Part shown: in pieces, positions 43,507 through 51,930 of the stretch | Layout of the letters: each line of letters opens with the position of its first letter | Position numbering within the stretch: the first letter of the stretch is position 1 | Source of the DNA: Desulfoferula mesophila | Lineage (GTDB): Bacteria; Desulfobacterota; Desulfarculia; Desulfarculales; Desulfarculaceae | DNA: 64,000 bases | Reading direction: 5' to 3' | Assembly (NCBI RefSeq): GCF_037076455.1 | Contig: NZ_AP028679.1 | Span: 1,689,501-1,753,500, forward strand | Notes under the pieces: generated by a model | What the model was told of the DNA's origin: nothing | Databases searched by the model: none | Seen by the model: only the letters and a program-made list of their open reading frames with translations | Program-made: the position numbers and the translations under genes

Positions 43507-45381
43507 TTGGCGTTAATCGACATATTTAAAAACCGCACCCGTCACCCCTTCCGCCCCCGTGCCTCCGACATCGTGCAGCGGGTCTTCGCCGACTTCCGCG
43601 ATTACCAGGCCGAAGGCGAAAACCTGATCCTGGGCGAAGGGCACCTGGCCGAGCGCCGGGTCTATGTGGTGGGCCAGCAAAAACCCAAGCCGGAAAAATT
43701 CCGCTCGGCCGAGGATGTGAGCAAGCTCAACTGGGGCATGCTAACCGCGGACGAGCACTCCCAGGTGCTGGCCTTTTTGCGGCGGCTCAGCGACACCGGC
43801 CCCCATGAGGACGCGGTGCTGCTGTCCATCGTGGACACCTACGGCGCGGACATCTCCATGGAATCGGCCAGCCATTTGCAGGCCTTTTTCATCGCCCACC
43901 TCCTCCGGGCCTATATCAACGTGCCCATCCGCACCGTCAGCATCGTGCTGGGCGAGGGCGGCTCGGGCGGAGCCATCGCCCTGCAGGTGGCCGACCGGCG
44001 GGCGGCGGTGGAAGACGCCATGTACGCCACCGCGCCCCCGGAGTCGGTGGCGGCCATCATCTTCCGCGATCCGGCGCGCATCGACGACGCCCTGGCGGTG
44101 AGCAAATCCACCGCCAAGCACCTCAAGCACTTCAAGGTGGTGGACACGCTCATCCCCCAGACCAAGAGCGTCATGGACACCGACGGGCTGGCCGAGAACA
44201 TCGGGGTCTATCTGGAAAAGACCATCAAGGACCTGATGCGCCGCCGCCTGGACAAGCTCATGGAAAAACGCCTGGAGACCGCCGATGAGCTGGGGGTGTT
44301 GGACCGGGGCAAGTTTTTCGAGATCAAGCGCTTTATCGAGCGCCCCCTGAAGCACCTGTACAAGCCGCCGGCCCAGCTCAAGATCATCAGCGATCCCAGC
44401 GGGGCCACCATCCACCTGGACGACACCTACGGCGACGGCACCGTGTTTGAGCCCGGCCAGCCGCTGGTGCGCTGCGGACACGAGGAGGAGCACGCCAAGG
44501 GCGATGGCTGTGGGGCCTTGATCCCCTTGGAGGACTACCTCAAGAACTTCCAGATCTGCCCCAACTGCGGCAAGCGTCACGTGCTGGACGCGGCCGGCTG
44601 GATAAGCGCCCTGGCCGATCCCAGCAGCTTCCACGAGCTGTTCCGCAACATGACCGTGTTCGACCTGCTGCCCGAGGAAGACCTGCACGATTATTACCGC
44701 GACTTTTTGGAAAAGCAGAAAAAGCGCAGTTCCTTCAACGAATCCCTGGTGACCGCCCACGCCACGGTGCACGGCTATCCCGCCGTGTTGGCCCTGAGTG
44801 ATTTCGCCTTTGCCGGCGGCTCCATGGGCGTGGTGTTCGGCGAGAAGTTCCGCCTGGCCGTGGAATACTCCCTGCGCAAAAAATGGCCCTTGATCAGCGT
44901 ATGTTGCTCCGGCGGGGCGCGGCTCTACGAGGGCATCGTGGCCTTGATGCAGATGTACAAGACCGTGGCCTCCCTGGAGCGCCTCAAGCGCGCCGGGGTG
45001 CCCTACATCTCCATCCTGGCCGACCCGGCCACCGGCGGGGCCATCGCCTCCTATGCCGCCCTGGGCGACATCTGCCTGGCCGAGCCCGGCGCCCTGGTCA
45101 TCTTCACCGGTCCCCGGGTCATGAAGGCCCGCGGCTTCGCGGTGGAGGAAGACAAGGTGCGCTCCGACAGCCTGGTGATTTCCTCTGCCGATACCTATCG
45201 CCAGGAGGACTACTACGGCGACATCCGGGGCATCCAGGAAGTGGTGCCTCGCCACGAGATGAAGCGCGCCGTGGCCCGCTATCTGGAGCTGTACGCCAGG
45301 GTGCGCGCCGGGGAGCCCAAGAAAAAGGGCGTGCGCCCCTACAAGCGCAGGACGCAGAACAGCCTGGAAAACAGCGACTAA
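43507..45381 (+). CDS. acetyl-CoA carboxylase carboxyltransferase, AccA-AccD fusion
   Basis: This 624-residue protein has an N-terminal half (1-300) like the alpha subunit AccA (VLGEGGSGGAIALQVADR) and a C-terminal half (about 310-624) like the beta subunit AccD (AFAGGSMGVVFGEKF, CCSGGARLYEG, TGGAIASYAALGD). It transfers carboxyl from carboxybiotin to acetyl-CoA in fatty-acid synthesis. The AccD zinc finger is unusual: the first knuckle is C323-x11-C335 with three histidines or acids between, instead of CxxC, while the second is normal (C351, C354). The start is TTG 43507 after GGGAGAA. Confidence 0.88.
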   Translation: MALIDIFKNRTRHPFRPRASDIVQRVFADFRDYQAEGENLILGEGHLAERRVYVVGQQKPKPEKFRSAEDVSKLNWGMLTADEHSQVLAFLRRLSDTGPHEDAVLLSIVDTYGADISMESASHLQAFFIAHLLRAYINVPIRTVSIVLGEGGSGGAIALQVADRRAAVEDAMYATAPPESVAAIIFRDPARIDDALAVSKSTAKHLKHFKVVDTLIPQTKSVMDTDGLAENIGVYLEKTIKDLMRRRLDKLMEKRLETADELGVLDRGKFFEIKRFIERPLKHLYKPPAQLKIISDPSGATIHLDDTYGDGTVFEPGQPLVRCGHEEEHAKGDGCGALIPLEDYLKNFQICPNCGKRHVLDAAGWISALADPSSFHELFRNMTVFDLLPEEDLHDYYRDFLEKQKKRSSFNESLVTAHATVHGYPAVLALSDFAFAGGSMGVVFGEKFRLAVEYSLRKKWPLISVCCSGGARLYEGIVALMQMYKTVASLERLKRAGVPYISILADPATGGAIASYAALGDICLAEPGALVIFTGPRVMKARGFAVEEDKVRSDSLVISSADTYRQEDYYGDIRGIQEVVPRHEMKRAVARYLELYARVRAGEPKKKGVRPYKRRTQNSLENSD

Positions 45382-45397
45382 CTACCCGGGAGAGCGC

Positions 45398-46033
45398 GTG
45401 CCCGCCGATCCCAACGAAAACCGCCTTTTCCGCTGGGCCAGCGACCTGCCGCCCCAGCTTTGGGAGGACTTGGCGGCGCGGCCGCCCGCCGAGGCGGCCC
45501 AGGCCACCGGCGCCGCCTGGGACGGCCAGGGCTACACCATAAGCATGTTGGGCCGGGAGCATCGCCTGGATCTCGCCTCCCGGCGGGTGTACCTAACCGC
45601 CGACCCGGAGCACAATCTCTCCTATCAGAGCGGCTTGGTGCTCATCAGCACCTTGATCCGCAGCCTGGGAGTGCCGCCGGCCGGGCGCATGGTCACCGCG
45701 GCCGAGCTGCCCGGCGGGGCCCAGTTTTTCCAGGGCCCGCACGCCATCAACGACCAACCTTTGGCCCAGCGCTTTGGCCACGACCCCGCCGCCCTGCCGG
45801 CCGCGGCCCGGGCCCTGGGCGGCGAGGCCTTTGCGGCCGGGGATCAAGGCGTGCGCCTGCCGGGCCTGCCCATGATCCCCCTGTACGCCCTCATCTGGGC
45901 CGGCGACGAGGAGTTCGCGCCCCGCGCGGTGGTGGGCATGGACGCCAACGTTCATTACCACCTGGCCCTGGACGGCATCTGGGCGCTGAGCAACCTCATG
46001 GTGCAGCGCCTGATAAAGGAAGGTTCGGCATGA
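45398..46033 (+). CDS. DUF3786-domain protein
   Basis: This 211-residue protein has no membrane segments and resembles DUF3786 proteins of anaerobes (LSYQSGLVLISTLIRSLG, FFQGPHAINDQPLAQRFG, MIPLYALIWAGDEEFAP). The function is unknown; homologues often sit near corrinoid or C1 genes. The start is GTG 45398 with GGGAGA upstream, 16 bp after accAD. It overlaps the DUF3795 gene by 4 bp (ATGA). Confidence 0.85.
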   Translation: MPADPNENRLFRWASDLPPQLWEDLAARPPAEAAQATGAAWDGQGYTISMLGREHRLDLASRRVYLTADPEHNLSYQSGLVLISTLIRSLGVPPAGRMVTAAELPGGAQFFQGPHAINDQPLAQRFGHDPAALPAAARALGGEAFAAGDQGVRLPGLPMIPLYALIWAGDEEFAPRAVVGMDANVHYHLALDGIWALSNLMVQRLIKEGSA

Positions 46034-46380
46034 ACCAGGGTACCGGAGCCTGCGGCCTCAACTGCATGGTGTGCGGCCTGATGCGCCAGGGCAAGTGCAG
46101 CCCCTGCGGTGCGGGCACCGAACCCCAGGCCCAGGCCAAGCTGGCCGCCCAGCTCAGCCTCATGGGTTCGGTTTGCCCCATCCTGCAATGCGCGGTGAAC
46201 AAGAAGGTGGACTACTGCTCCGCCTCCTGCGAGGTCTACCCCTGTCGCCACTTCATGTCCGGGCCCTATCCCCTCAGCTCGGCCTATCTGGAGATGCAGG
46301 TCCGCCGCCGGGGCCAGAACAAGGTGGTCTCCACCGCCCAACAATCTCCGGGCAGCGGAGACAAAAGCCGCCTGCACTAA
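46030..46380 (+). CDS. DUF3795-like Cys-rich protein
   Basis: This 116-residue protein has about eleven cysteines: ACGLNCMVCGL, CSPCGAG, VCPILQCA, DYCSASCEVYPC. That is the DUF3795 pattern of a likely zinc- or iron-sulfur-binding protein. The ATG overlaps the DUF3786 stop by 4 bp, which indicates a functional pair. The function is unknown. It is the last gene before tRNA-Arg and the integrated element. Confidence 0.82.
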   Translation: MNQGTGACGLNCMVCGLMRQGKCSPCGAGTEPQAQAKLAAQLSLMGSVCPILQCAVNKKVDYCSASCEVYPCRHFMSGPYPLSSAYLEMQVRRRGQNKVVSTAQQSPGSGDKSRLH

Positions 46381-46434
46381 ACGGCGGCTTGGCAGAGCCG
46401 CCCCGCTGTGCTAAGTTTCCGCCAACCTTCCTTT

Positions 46435-46511
46435 GCCCTCGTAGCTCAGCAGGATAGAGCAACGGCCTCCTAAGCCGTAGGCCGCCCGTTCGAATCGGGC
46501 CGGGGGCACCA
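46435..46511 (+). tRNA. tRNA-Arg (CCT)
   Basis: Acceptor GCCCTCG/CGGGGGC, D-arm AGCTC/GAGC, anticodon arm ACGGC-CTCCTAA-GCCGT (anticodon CCT) and T-arm GCCCG-TTCGAAT-CGGGC are all visible, with CCA encoded. Its 3-prime 47 bp are duplicated at 54647-54693, so it is the attachment site of the adjacent element and remains intact. Confidence 0.97.
46465..46511 (+). repeat. attL (tRNA side), 47-bp direct repeat
   Basis: This is the 3-prime part of tRNA-Arg from GCCTCCTAAG to GGGGGCACCA. It is identical base for base to 54647-54693, and identity stops on both sides. Confidence 0.97.
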
Positions 46512-46519
46512 GTATTATC

Positions 46520-46552
46520 AGGCGGTTAGGTGATAAGCCTAACCGCCTTTTT
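46520..46552 (+). terminator. Rho-independent terminator just inside attL
   Basis: AGGCGGTTAGG and CCTAACCGCCT (11 bp, perfect) flank TGATAAG and are followed by TTTTT. It lies inside the element, so the element brought its own terminator for the tRNA transcript. Confidence 0.92.
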
Positions 46553-46607
46553 CTTCCAAGTGACCACATAATGACTAACCATTAAAAAGCATGCGGGCAT
46601 TTTTTTG

Positions 46608-46666
46608 TTGACATATATTCGAAATGTAGTTAGTTTGGCTTCATAAGGTGACTACGTTACGAATAT
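46608..46666 (+). promoter_or_regulatory. element promoter with paired operator half-sites
   Basis: TTGACA (46608-46613), a 17-base spacer and TAGTTT (46631-46636) form the promoter. Two 16-bp inverted copies (ATATTCGAAATGTAGT at 46615-46630; reverse complement at 46651-46666 with two mismatches) bracket the -10 box. The first gene product, a ribbon-helix-helix protein, is the obvious candidate to bind here and repress itself. Confidence 0.75.
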
Positions 46667-46676
46667 AGGTGTAGTT

Positions 46677-47042
46677 ATGGCAAAAGTACAAACGACGGTA
46701 AGGGTTGATTCGGAGCTTCGCTCCTGGATCGAAAAAATGGCTGAGGAAAAAAACCTGTCTCAGGCCCAGGCGCTTGAGCGGGTGATGATGGCGGGCAAGG
46801 CGGCGATAGAGTCCTTCGGGACGATTTATCCCGAGGGCGTCTTGCCGCGAGCTCGAGAGGCCCTTACCAGGCCTCCGGCCGCGGATCCCCTCGAGAGCCT
46901 GGCGAAGATCTTCGAGAGGCTGGACAAACTCGAGGAGGACCGCGACCTGACCTTCGGGATGCTGAGGACCCTTCTCGATAAGGCTGGACTGGTTGGGAAG
47001 GTCCAAACGCCTTGGCCCGAGTCCGAAGGGGCCGACAACTAA
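46677..47042 (+). CDS. ribbon-helix-helix regulator of the satellite
   Basis: This 121-residue protein's N-terminal 45 residues (VQTTVRVDSELRSWIEKMAE then LSQAQALERVMMAG) fit a ribbon-helix-helix DNA-binding fold: a short beta strand then two helices. The C-terminal part (about 70-105) is a predicted coiled coil (LAKIFERLDKLEEDRDL) that could oligomerise. It is preceded by its own promoter with inverted operators and followed by two tandem terminators, so it forms a self-contained regulatory unit. It probably controls the lysogeny-like state or copy number of the element. No homologue is recognised by name. Confidence 0.78.
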   Translation: MAKVQTTVRVDSELRSWIEKMAEEKNLSQAQALERVMMAGKAAIESFGTIYPEGVLPRAREALTRPPAADPLESLAKIFERLDKLEEDRDLTFGMLRTLLDKAGLVGKVQTPWPESEGADN

Positions 47043-47053
47043 AAATTGAATCT

Positions 47054-47083
47054 GGCCCGGGACTGATCCCCCCGGGCCTTTTT
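47054..47083 (+). terminator. Rho-independent terminator (first of two)
   Basis: GGCCCGGG and CCCGGGCC flank nine bases and are followed by TTTTT. It lies 11 bp after the regulator stop. Confidence 0.9.
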
Positions 47084-47138
47084 GGGGAGACCTCATCTGG
47101 CCGGCCAGGTCTTGAGATGAGGTCTCCCCTCTCTTTTT
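47084..47138 (+). terminator. long hairpin terminator or attenuator (second of two)
   Basis: GGGGAGACCTCATCT (47084-47098) pairs perfectly with AGATGAGGTCTCCCC (47115-47129), with TGGCCGGCCA spanning the apical stem-loop. TCTCTTTTT follows. It directly abuts the first terminator and ends 13 bp before the next start, so it could regulate the downstream operon. Confidence 0.85.
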
Positions 47139-47151
47139 GGGAGCAAGTCCG

Positions 47152-47388
47152 ATGATGCTCGATTCTGAAATCGTGGTCCGGTCGGCCAGGGAAGTCGGGA
47201 TAGACCGCCACTCCACTCTGGCCCAGGTGTCGGGCGTTGATTCCAAGAGGCTTCAGAAGGCCATAGGAGGGAGGGCCGAGCTCGTCCCGCTGGAGATCTT
47301 GGCGCTGGCCCGGGCCCTCAACCGAGAGCCCTTGGAAATCGTCTCTTGTCCTATCCCTTCTTCTCTTATTCTTAATCTCTTTAATTAA
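47152..47388 (+). CDS. small XRE-like DNA-binding protein
   Basis: This 78-residue protein has residues 15-62 (DRHSTLAQVSGVDSKRLQKA then LVPLEILALARALNREPLEI) that fit a Cro/C1-type helix-turn-helix. The start is the ATG at 47152, nine bases after GGAG. It lies immediately downstream of the double terminator and 11 bp before the ATPase gene, so it is likely the first gene of the main operon. It could be a Cro-like switch protein. Confidence 0.65.
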   Translation: MMLDSEIVVRSAREVGIDRHSTLAQVSGVDSKRLQKAIGGRAELVPLEILALARALNREPLEIVSCPIPSSLILNLFN

Positions 47389-47399
47389 GAGCACGATCG

Positions 47400-48479
47400 A
47401 TGCCAAACCCCTCGATAAATTCAGCCGAAGAAAACAAAAGGCTGATTTACGAGACCGCCCTGAAATTAAAGGCGGGTGGGATGGACGAGATCAAGGCGCT
47501 TCAAGCCATATCAATAATTATCGAAAACACTATCGCCCATAACGACCAGGTCGAAGTGTTGGCGAAATGTAAAAGTGTCCTCGGGGCGGAAAGTAGTCCC
47601 GAAATAAGCCTCGCCGCCGCCATTAGGGAGTGGATTTTAGACCAGAGCGTTACACCGGGAGTTACTTTCAGCGTTACACAGGCCGACCAAGAGTTACGCC
47701 TCGTTACAAAAAACGAAAAACTTAATCGCCGGGTGATTTTTCACCGCCTGGTCAAAGAGGGGTTGATCGAACCTTGGGGCAAAAAGGCGGGCATGTACCG
47801 CGTTGTCAGCCGCGAGATCGAAGAAATCGACTTCGTAAACCTTCCGGAGGAAAGCCAGGCTCTAGATCTCCACTTCCCCTTAGAGCTTCACAAGAGATTT
47901 GAAATTCCCCCGGGCTCCATAATCATCGTCTCAGGCGAATCCAACGCCGGGAAAACGGCCTTCATTCTCAACATCGCTCGCCTGAACATGGGCCGGATGC
48001 GCGTCACTTACTTCGGGAGCTCCGCCGAGTCCAACGCCCGGACGCTCAACAAGCGAATCAGGGCGTTCGGGGATCCCCTGGAGGAGTGGGCCCCCATGCG
48101 GGCGATCCGGAGGTCCGGCGACTTCGCCGACGTTATCGACGCGGACGGCCTGAATCTGATCGACTATCTCGAGCTCACCGGCGCGCAAGGGAAGGAATTT
48201 TTCCTCGTCGGGGAGGAGATCTCGCGGATCCATGAGGCCCTCGGGGATGGGGTAGCCGTCATTGGTCTCCAGCATAAGCCGGGGGCGGATTACGCGGTGG
48301 GCGGCCATATGACCGTCCACAAGGCCACCGTGGCGCTGAGTCTCCACGCTGGGAAAATCGACAAGGGGATCCCCCATACCCTTCGATTCCAAAAATTGAA
48401 ATATCCGAAATGCGATAACGCGTACTACGCCGTCAAGTTCCGCCTCGGCGGCGGGTGCCACTTCGTAGGGGTCGAGTGA
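47400..48479 (+). CDS. winged-helix plus RecA-fold ATPase
   Basis: The product is 359 residues. Residues about 75-140 resemble a winged helix (REWILDQSVTPGVTF to EPWGKKAGMYRV), and residues about 165-355 form a RecA/DnaB-like ATPase with Walker A GESNAGKT at 179-186. A Walker B-like strand is in YLELTGAQGKEFFLVGEE. It resembles RepA/DnaB-like AAA_25 ATPases that act in plasmid and phage replication. No primase or origin-binding domain is recognisable beyond the winged helix. It probably supports replication of the element with host or helper proteins. It overlaps the next gene by one base (TGATG). Confidence 0.75.
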   Translation: MPNPSINSAEENKRLIYETALKLKAGGMDEIKALQAISIIIENTIAHNDQVEVLAKCKSVLGAESSPEISLAAAIREWILDQSVTPGVTFSVTQADQELRLVTKNEKLNRRVIFHRLVKEGLIEPWGKKAGMYRVVSREIEEIDFVNLPEESQALDLHFPLELHKRFEIPPGSIIIVSGESNAGKTAFILNIARLNMGRMRVTYFGSSAESNARTLNKRIRAFGDPLEEWAPMRAIRRSGDFADVIDADGLNLIDYLELTGAQGKEFFLVGEEISRIHEALGDGVAVIGLQHKPGADYAVGGHMTVHKATVALSLHAGKIDKGIPHTLRFQKLKYPKCDNAYYAVKFRLGGGCHFVGVE

Positions 48480-48700
48480 TGGGCTCCCGGGATCAAGCCT
48501 TCTATACCGTCAAGGAAGCCGCGGTCTATCTGCGGATCGCCCGGGCGACGGCTTACTCCTGGATCCAGTCGGGACTCATTCCCTGCTACCGCCTCGGGCC
48601 TAAGCCAAGGCCCGGGGAGCCCGACCGGCGAGTCGTCCGGATCAAGGCCGAGGACCTCGAGGCATTCGTCCAGGAAGGGCGGGAAGTGGGTAGCTTCTGA
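48479..48700 (+). CDS. excisionase/AlpA-like helix-turn-helix protein
   Basis: This 73-residue protein is a MerR/HTH_17-type fold: AFYTVKEAAVYLRIARATAY then SWIQSGLIPCYRLG, with a basic wing ending RRVVRIKAEDLEAFVQEG. This is the classic excisionase or AlpA-like pattern. In satellites and prophages such proteins trigger excision by assisting the integrase or activating its gene. The start overlaps the ATPase stop (TGATG). Confidence 0.82.
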   Translation: MGSRDQAFYTVKEAAVYLRIARATAYSWIQSGLIPCYRLGPKPRPGEPDRRVVRIKAEDLEAFVQEGREVGSF

Positions 48701-48805
48701 TGTTTATGACCGAGGATCTCCGAGCGAAGCAAATAGGGGCCTACGGTCTATCAATCGGTGGACGCACAATTCTACCTAGTAATTACAGGGAGATATAAAA
48801 CCGGA

Positions 48806-49228
48806 ATGACCACGAGCGACCGAGTAAAGAAGCTCCCTGAAAGGGTAAGGGCCGATACCCCTTGGGGTACGCTTCGCCTCTTGTCCTTAGGGGTTGCACC
48901 GGACAAGCGGACCCGCCTGGCGAAGACGATCGACGGGTACGAGTCGATGCTTATCGAGAGCTTCGGCCCCTTGAACGAAGCCCAGAAGGTCGTCCTCGCC
49001 GGAGCTCGCCCGCTCGTGGGCCTGGTCTTCGGCTTCCTCGCGGATCCGGGCAAGGCTGCTCTCCCTCCCGATAAATTCCAGTGGGCCTGGGACCGGGTGT
49101 TCCTCCGGGTCCCTTCCCAACTCGCTTCCCTGGCCACCACCGGGACCAAGGCTCCCAGCCTGGACGAGGTCCTGGCCGGACTCCAGAGCGCAAAGCCTGA
49201 GGATGAAGATGCAACGGATCCCGATTGA
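48806..49228 (+). CDS. possible small terminase subunit
   Basis: This 140-residue soluble, mostly helical protein has a basic N-terminus (TSDRVKKLPERVRA), a helical middle and an acidic C-terminal tail (KPEDEDATDPD). I recognise no domain. Its position directly before, and overlapping by 26 bp, the large terminase gene, together with its size and charge pattern, suggests TerS. The start chosen is ATG 48806; a GTG 48 bp earlier is possible. Confidence 0.55.
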   Translation: MTTSDRVKKLPERVRADTPWGTLRLLSLGVAPDKRTRLAKTIDGYESMLIESFGPLNEAQKVVLAGARPLVGLVFGFLADPGKAALPPDKFQWAWDRVFLRVPSQLASLATTGTKAPSLDEVLAGLQSAKPEDEDATDPD

Positions 49229-50609
49229 TCGCTTCGCCGAGGCCCTGTTCGTCCTCGACGATGGACGGCCCATGTGCTTGGAGGACTGGCAACGCGAGCG
49301 AGTCTTCGAGCCGGTCTTCGACACTATGGACGACCGCGGCCTTCGTCAATTTAACGAGGCGTTGATAGGGCTCCCGAAGAAGAATTCCAAGTCCACCATG
49401 GCCGCCCTGGTCGCTTGCTACGGCCTCTTGGCGGACGGCGAGCCCGAGCCTGAGATCTACGGTGTCGCCGGGGACAAGGACCAGGCCCGGGTGATCTTCC
49501 GCCAGACTTCGCGGGCTATCCAGCGGAGCCCGGTCCTTCTGAACGAGGTCAGGATCTACAAGGACGTGATCGAGCGGAAGGACGGGACGGGCTTTTATCG
49601 CGTCCTATCCGCCGACGCTCCCACGGCCCACGGGTTGAATCCGCACTTCGTTATTTTCGACGAGCTCTGGAACCAAAGATCCTATGACCTGTACGAGGCC
49701 CTTACTCACTCGCCCGTCCGGCGCCAGCCGCTTCATTTCATCGTTACCTACGCCGGATACGAGCAATACGAGGGGAATCTCCTTTGGGATCTTTACCAGC
49801 GCGGCCTCCGGGGCGACGACCCCCGCTTTTATTTCATCTGGTCGCACGAGAATCTGGCTTCCTGGATTACCGCCGAGTATCTCGAGCAACAACGGCGGCG
49901 CCTTCCCGAGCACGTATTCCAGAGGCTCCACGAAAACCGGTGGACCTCGGGCTCCAGTGCCTTCCTACCGCGCGACGACGTGGACCTGGCCATTACCCCT
50001 CGACTAGGCCAAACGTGGGCTCCTGGGGGCGGACACGCCTTCTCGGTAGGCGTAGACCTGGGCCTGGCGAACGACGCGACCGTAGTCACGACCGTTCACT
50101 ATGACCGGGACTCCGGGAAGGTGGTCCTGGATAACGTGAAGACCTGGCGGGGATCCAAGCTCCAGAAGGTGCGGATCGAGGACGTCGAGGATCATTTAAT
50201 GAACCTCCACGAGAATTTTCCCGGCGTCCGCGTAAGCGCCGACCCATGGCAAGCGGTCAACTCGATTCAGCGGCTCAAGGAGCGGGGCCTAAAGGTGGAA
50301 GAATTCGTCTTCAGCCCGTCGAATATTACGCGCCTCACTCAAAACCTTTTCTCCCTTTTCAAGGACCGGCGGATCGAGATCTTCGACTATCCGGACCTGA
50401 TTAAGGAGCTCGTGTCCGTGAAGGTGGTCGAAAAAAGTTACGGCTACCGGATCGACCACGAGAGCGGGGCGCACGACGACCACGTTATCAGCCTTGGAAT
50501 GGCCGCTTTGGCGGCGGTGAGCAAGGCCCAAAGGAAAATCAGGGCGCGTTGGCTTGATGGAGATGATGAATTGCCCGCGGCTTTTTCTCGCGCGAGCGGC
50601 GGGTTCTAA
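49203..50609 (+). CDS. terL: phage terminase large subunit
   Basis: The product is 468 residues. The N-terminal ATPase has the Walker A-like LPKKNSKST (57-65) and Walker B VIFDE (150-154). The C-terminal RNase H-like nuclease has VGVDLGLAND (Asp285), a middle acidic SADPW and the final acidic pair in SGAHDDHVISL. This is the motor and nuclease that cuts and pumps DNA into a procapsid. Both active sites are intact. A portal would normally be encoded next, but here only 122 bp separate it from the capsid gene. Confidence 0.93.
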   Translation: MKMQRIPIDRFAEALFVLDDGRPMCLEDWQRERVFEPVFDTMDDRGLRQFNEALIGLPKKNSKSTMAALVACYGLLADGEPEPEIYGVAGDKDQARVIFRQTSRAIQRSPVLLNEVRIYKDVIERKDGTGFYRVLSADAPTAHGLNPHFVIFDELWNQRSYDLYEALTHSPVRRQPLHFIVTYAGYEQYEGNLLWDLYQRGLRGDDPRFYFIWSHENLASWITAEYLEQQRRRLPEHVFQRLHENRWTSGSSAFLPRDDVDLAITPRLGQTWAPGGGHAFSVGVDLGLANDATVVTTVHYDRDSGKVVLDNVKTWRGSKLQKVRIEDVEDHLMNLHENFPGVRVSADPWQAVNSIQRLKERGLKVEEFVFSPSNITRLTQNLFSLFKDRRIEIFDYPDLIKELVSVKVVEKSYGYRIDHESGAHDDHVISLGMAALAAVSKAQRKIRARWLDGDDELPAAFSRASGGF

Positions 50610-50731
50610 TGTCGGCCCGTCGCCGAGACGCCTGGCGGAGGGGGGCATGGACCCCAAACCTCACGCCCTTGGGCGCCCTCGGCGGCGGAAGGTCGACAAA
50701 AGCGCGACATTTTCAACCATAAGGAGAAACG

Positions 50732-51883
50732 ATGTTTCTAAGCCAAGAAGATAAAAAAGAGATCCGGGGCGCGTTGGGCCCCATAATCCAGGGCGTCGTG
50801 GACGAGAAAACCGCGGTCCTCGAGGCGAAGGTCGATTCCCGTTTATTGGACCTGAAGGACTCTTTGCAAAACCTTCATCCTTCGTTTTCGGGATCCCGGA
50901 TAAGCCGAGAGGACCGGGCCAACCTGGAGGGCCTGGCCGGGCTCCTGAAGGGCGCCTATCGCCACTCCCGTCACGGAGACGCCCGGGCCCTCGACGAATT
51001 CGGCGGGCTCGATGCGGTGATGAAAACCGACATGACTGAGGGGACCGGCTCTCAGGGCGGATATACGGTGCCGACCGAGTTGGAAGGGTCCATCCTGCGG
51101 ATCGCGGAGGAGTCCAGCTTGTTCCTCGGTAAGACCCGGGGCGTCAGCATGGGAAGCAACCAAATTACGGTCCCGGCCCTGAACACCCCGCCCAGCGTGG
51201 CCTGGCATTCCGAGGGTGATACGATCACCCAGACCAGCCCGACCCTCGACCAGGTGACTCTGAACGTCTACCGCCTGGATGCCTACGTCACCGTCACCAA
51301 CGAGCTCTTGGAGGATTCCCGGGCCAATATCGCCAACTGGCTCGCCCAGGAGTTTACCGAGGCGATGGGCAAGGAGGTTGACAACCAGATCTTCAACGGG
51401 ACCGGGACCCCTTGCTCCGGGATCCTGACCGCCGCCGCGGGCCATTCCGTGGTCATGAGCGCTGGGGATACCAATTTCTCGGCCATTACCCCGACCTACC
51501 TGAGTGAGATGATGTCCAAGATGGACTCTACCGCCCTGGCCGGGGCCTTCTTTGCGATGAACCAGGCGGTCGCCCACTACCTCCGGACCCTGACCGATAG
51601 CAACGGTCGCTACTTGGTCGACCTGAGCAACGGGAACCTGTGGGGCCTTCCGATCCATACCCGCGAGGTATGCCCGAGCTCCTCGGGAGCGGAGACCGCC
51701 TTCGTTGCGCTCTGCAATCCGAGGTACTTCCTGACCGGGTTAAGGTACGGGATGATGCAGATCGATATGGACCCCTACTCGAACTTCACTTCCAACAAGA
51801 CCAACATTCGGGTCATTTGGCGTATGGCCCTGAATATTGGCAAGGCCGCCGCCTTCGTAAGGCTTCTAACCGCCGCCAGCTAG
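50732..51883 (+). CDS. HK97-type major capsid protein
   Basis: The protein is 383 residues. The N-terminal ~100 residues are charged and helical (VDEKTAVLEAKVDSRLLDLK), like the scaffolding delta domain that is usually cleaved. From about 105 the HK97 capsid fold begins (TEGTGSQGGYTVPTELEGSI, TVTNELLEDSRANIANWLAQ, FAMNQAVAHYLRTL, WGLPIHT). A clean AAGGAG precedes the ATG at 50732. No protease gene is visible in the element, so maturation may depend on a helper phage or not involve cleavage. A strong terminator follows. Confidence 0.92.
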   Translation: MFLSQEDKKEIRGALGPIIQGVVDEKTAVLEAKVDSRLLDLKDSLQNLHPSFSGSRISREDRANLEGLAGLLKGAYRHSRHGDARALDEFGGLDAVMKTDMTEGTGSQGGYTVPTELEGSILRIAEESSLFLGKTRGVSMGSNQITVPALNTPPSVAWHSEGDTITQTSPTLDQVTLNVYRLDAYVTVTNELLEDSRANIANWLAQEFTEAMGKEVDNQIFNGTGTPCSGILTAAAGHSVVMSAGDTNFSAITPTYLSEMMSKMDSTALAGAFFAMNQAVAHYLRTLTDSNGRYLVDLSNGNLWGLPIHTREVCPSSSGAETAFVALCNPRYFLTGLRYGMMQIDMDPYSNFTSNKTNIRVIWRMALNIGKAAAFVRLLTAAS

Positions 51884-51930
51884 GCGGCGTTGGAGGGCAT
51901 TAAACCTTTCGTTTAACCGTTAACTCTTTC

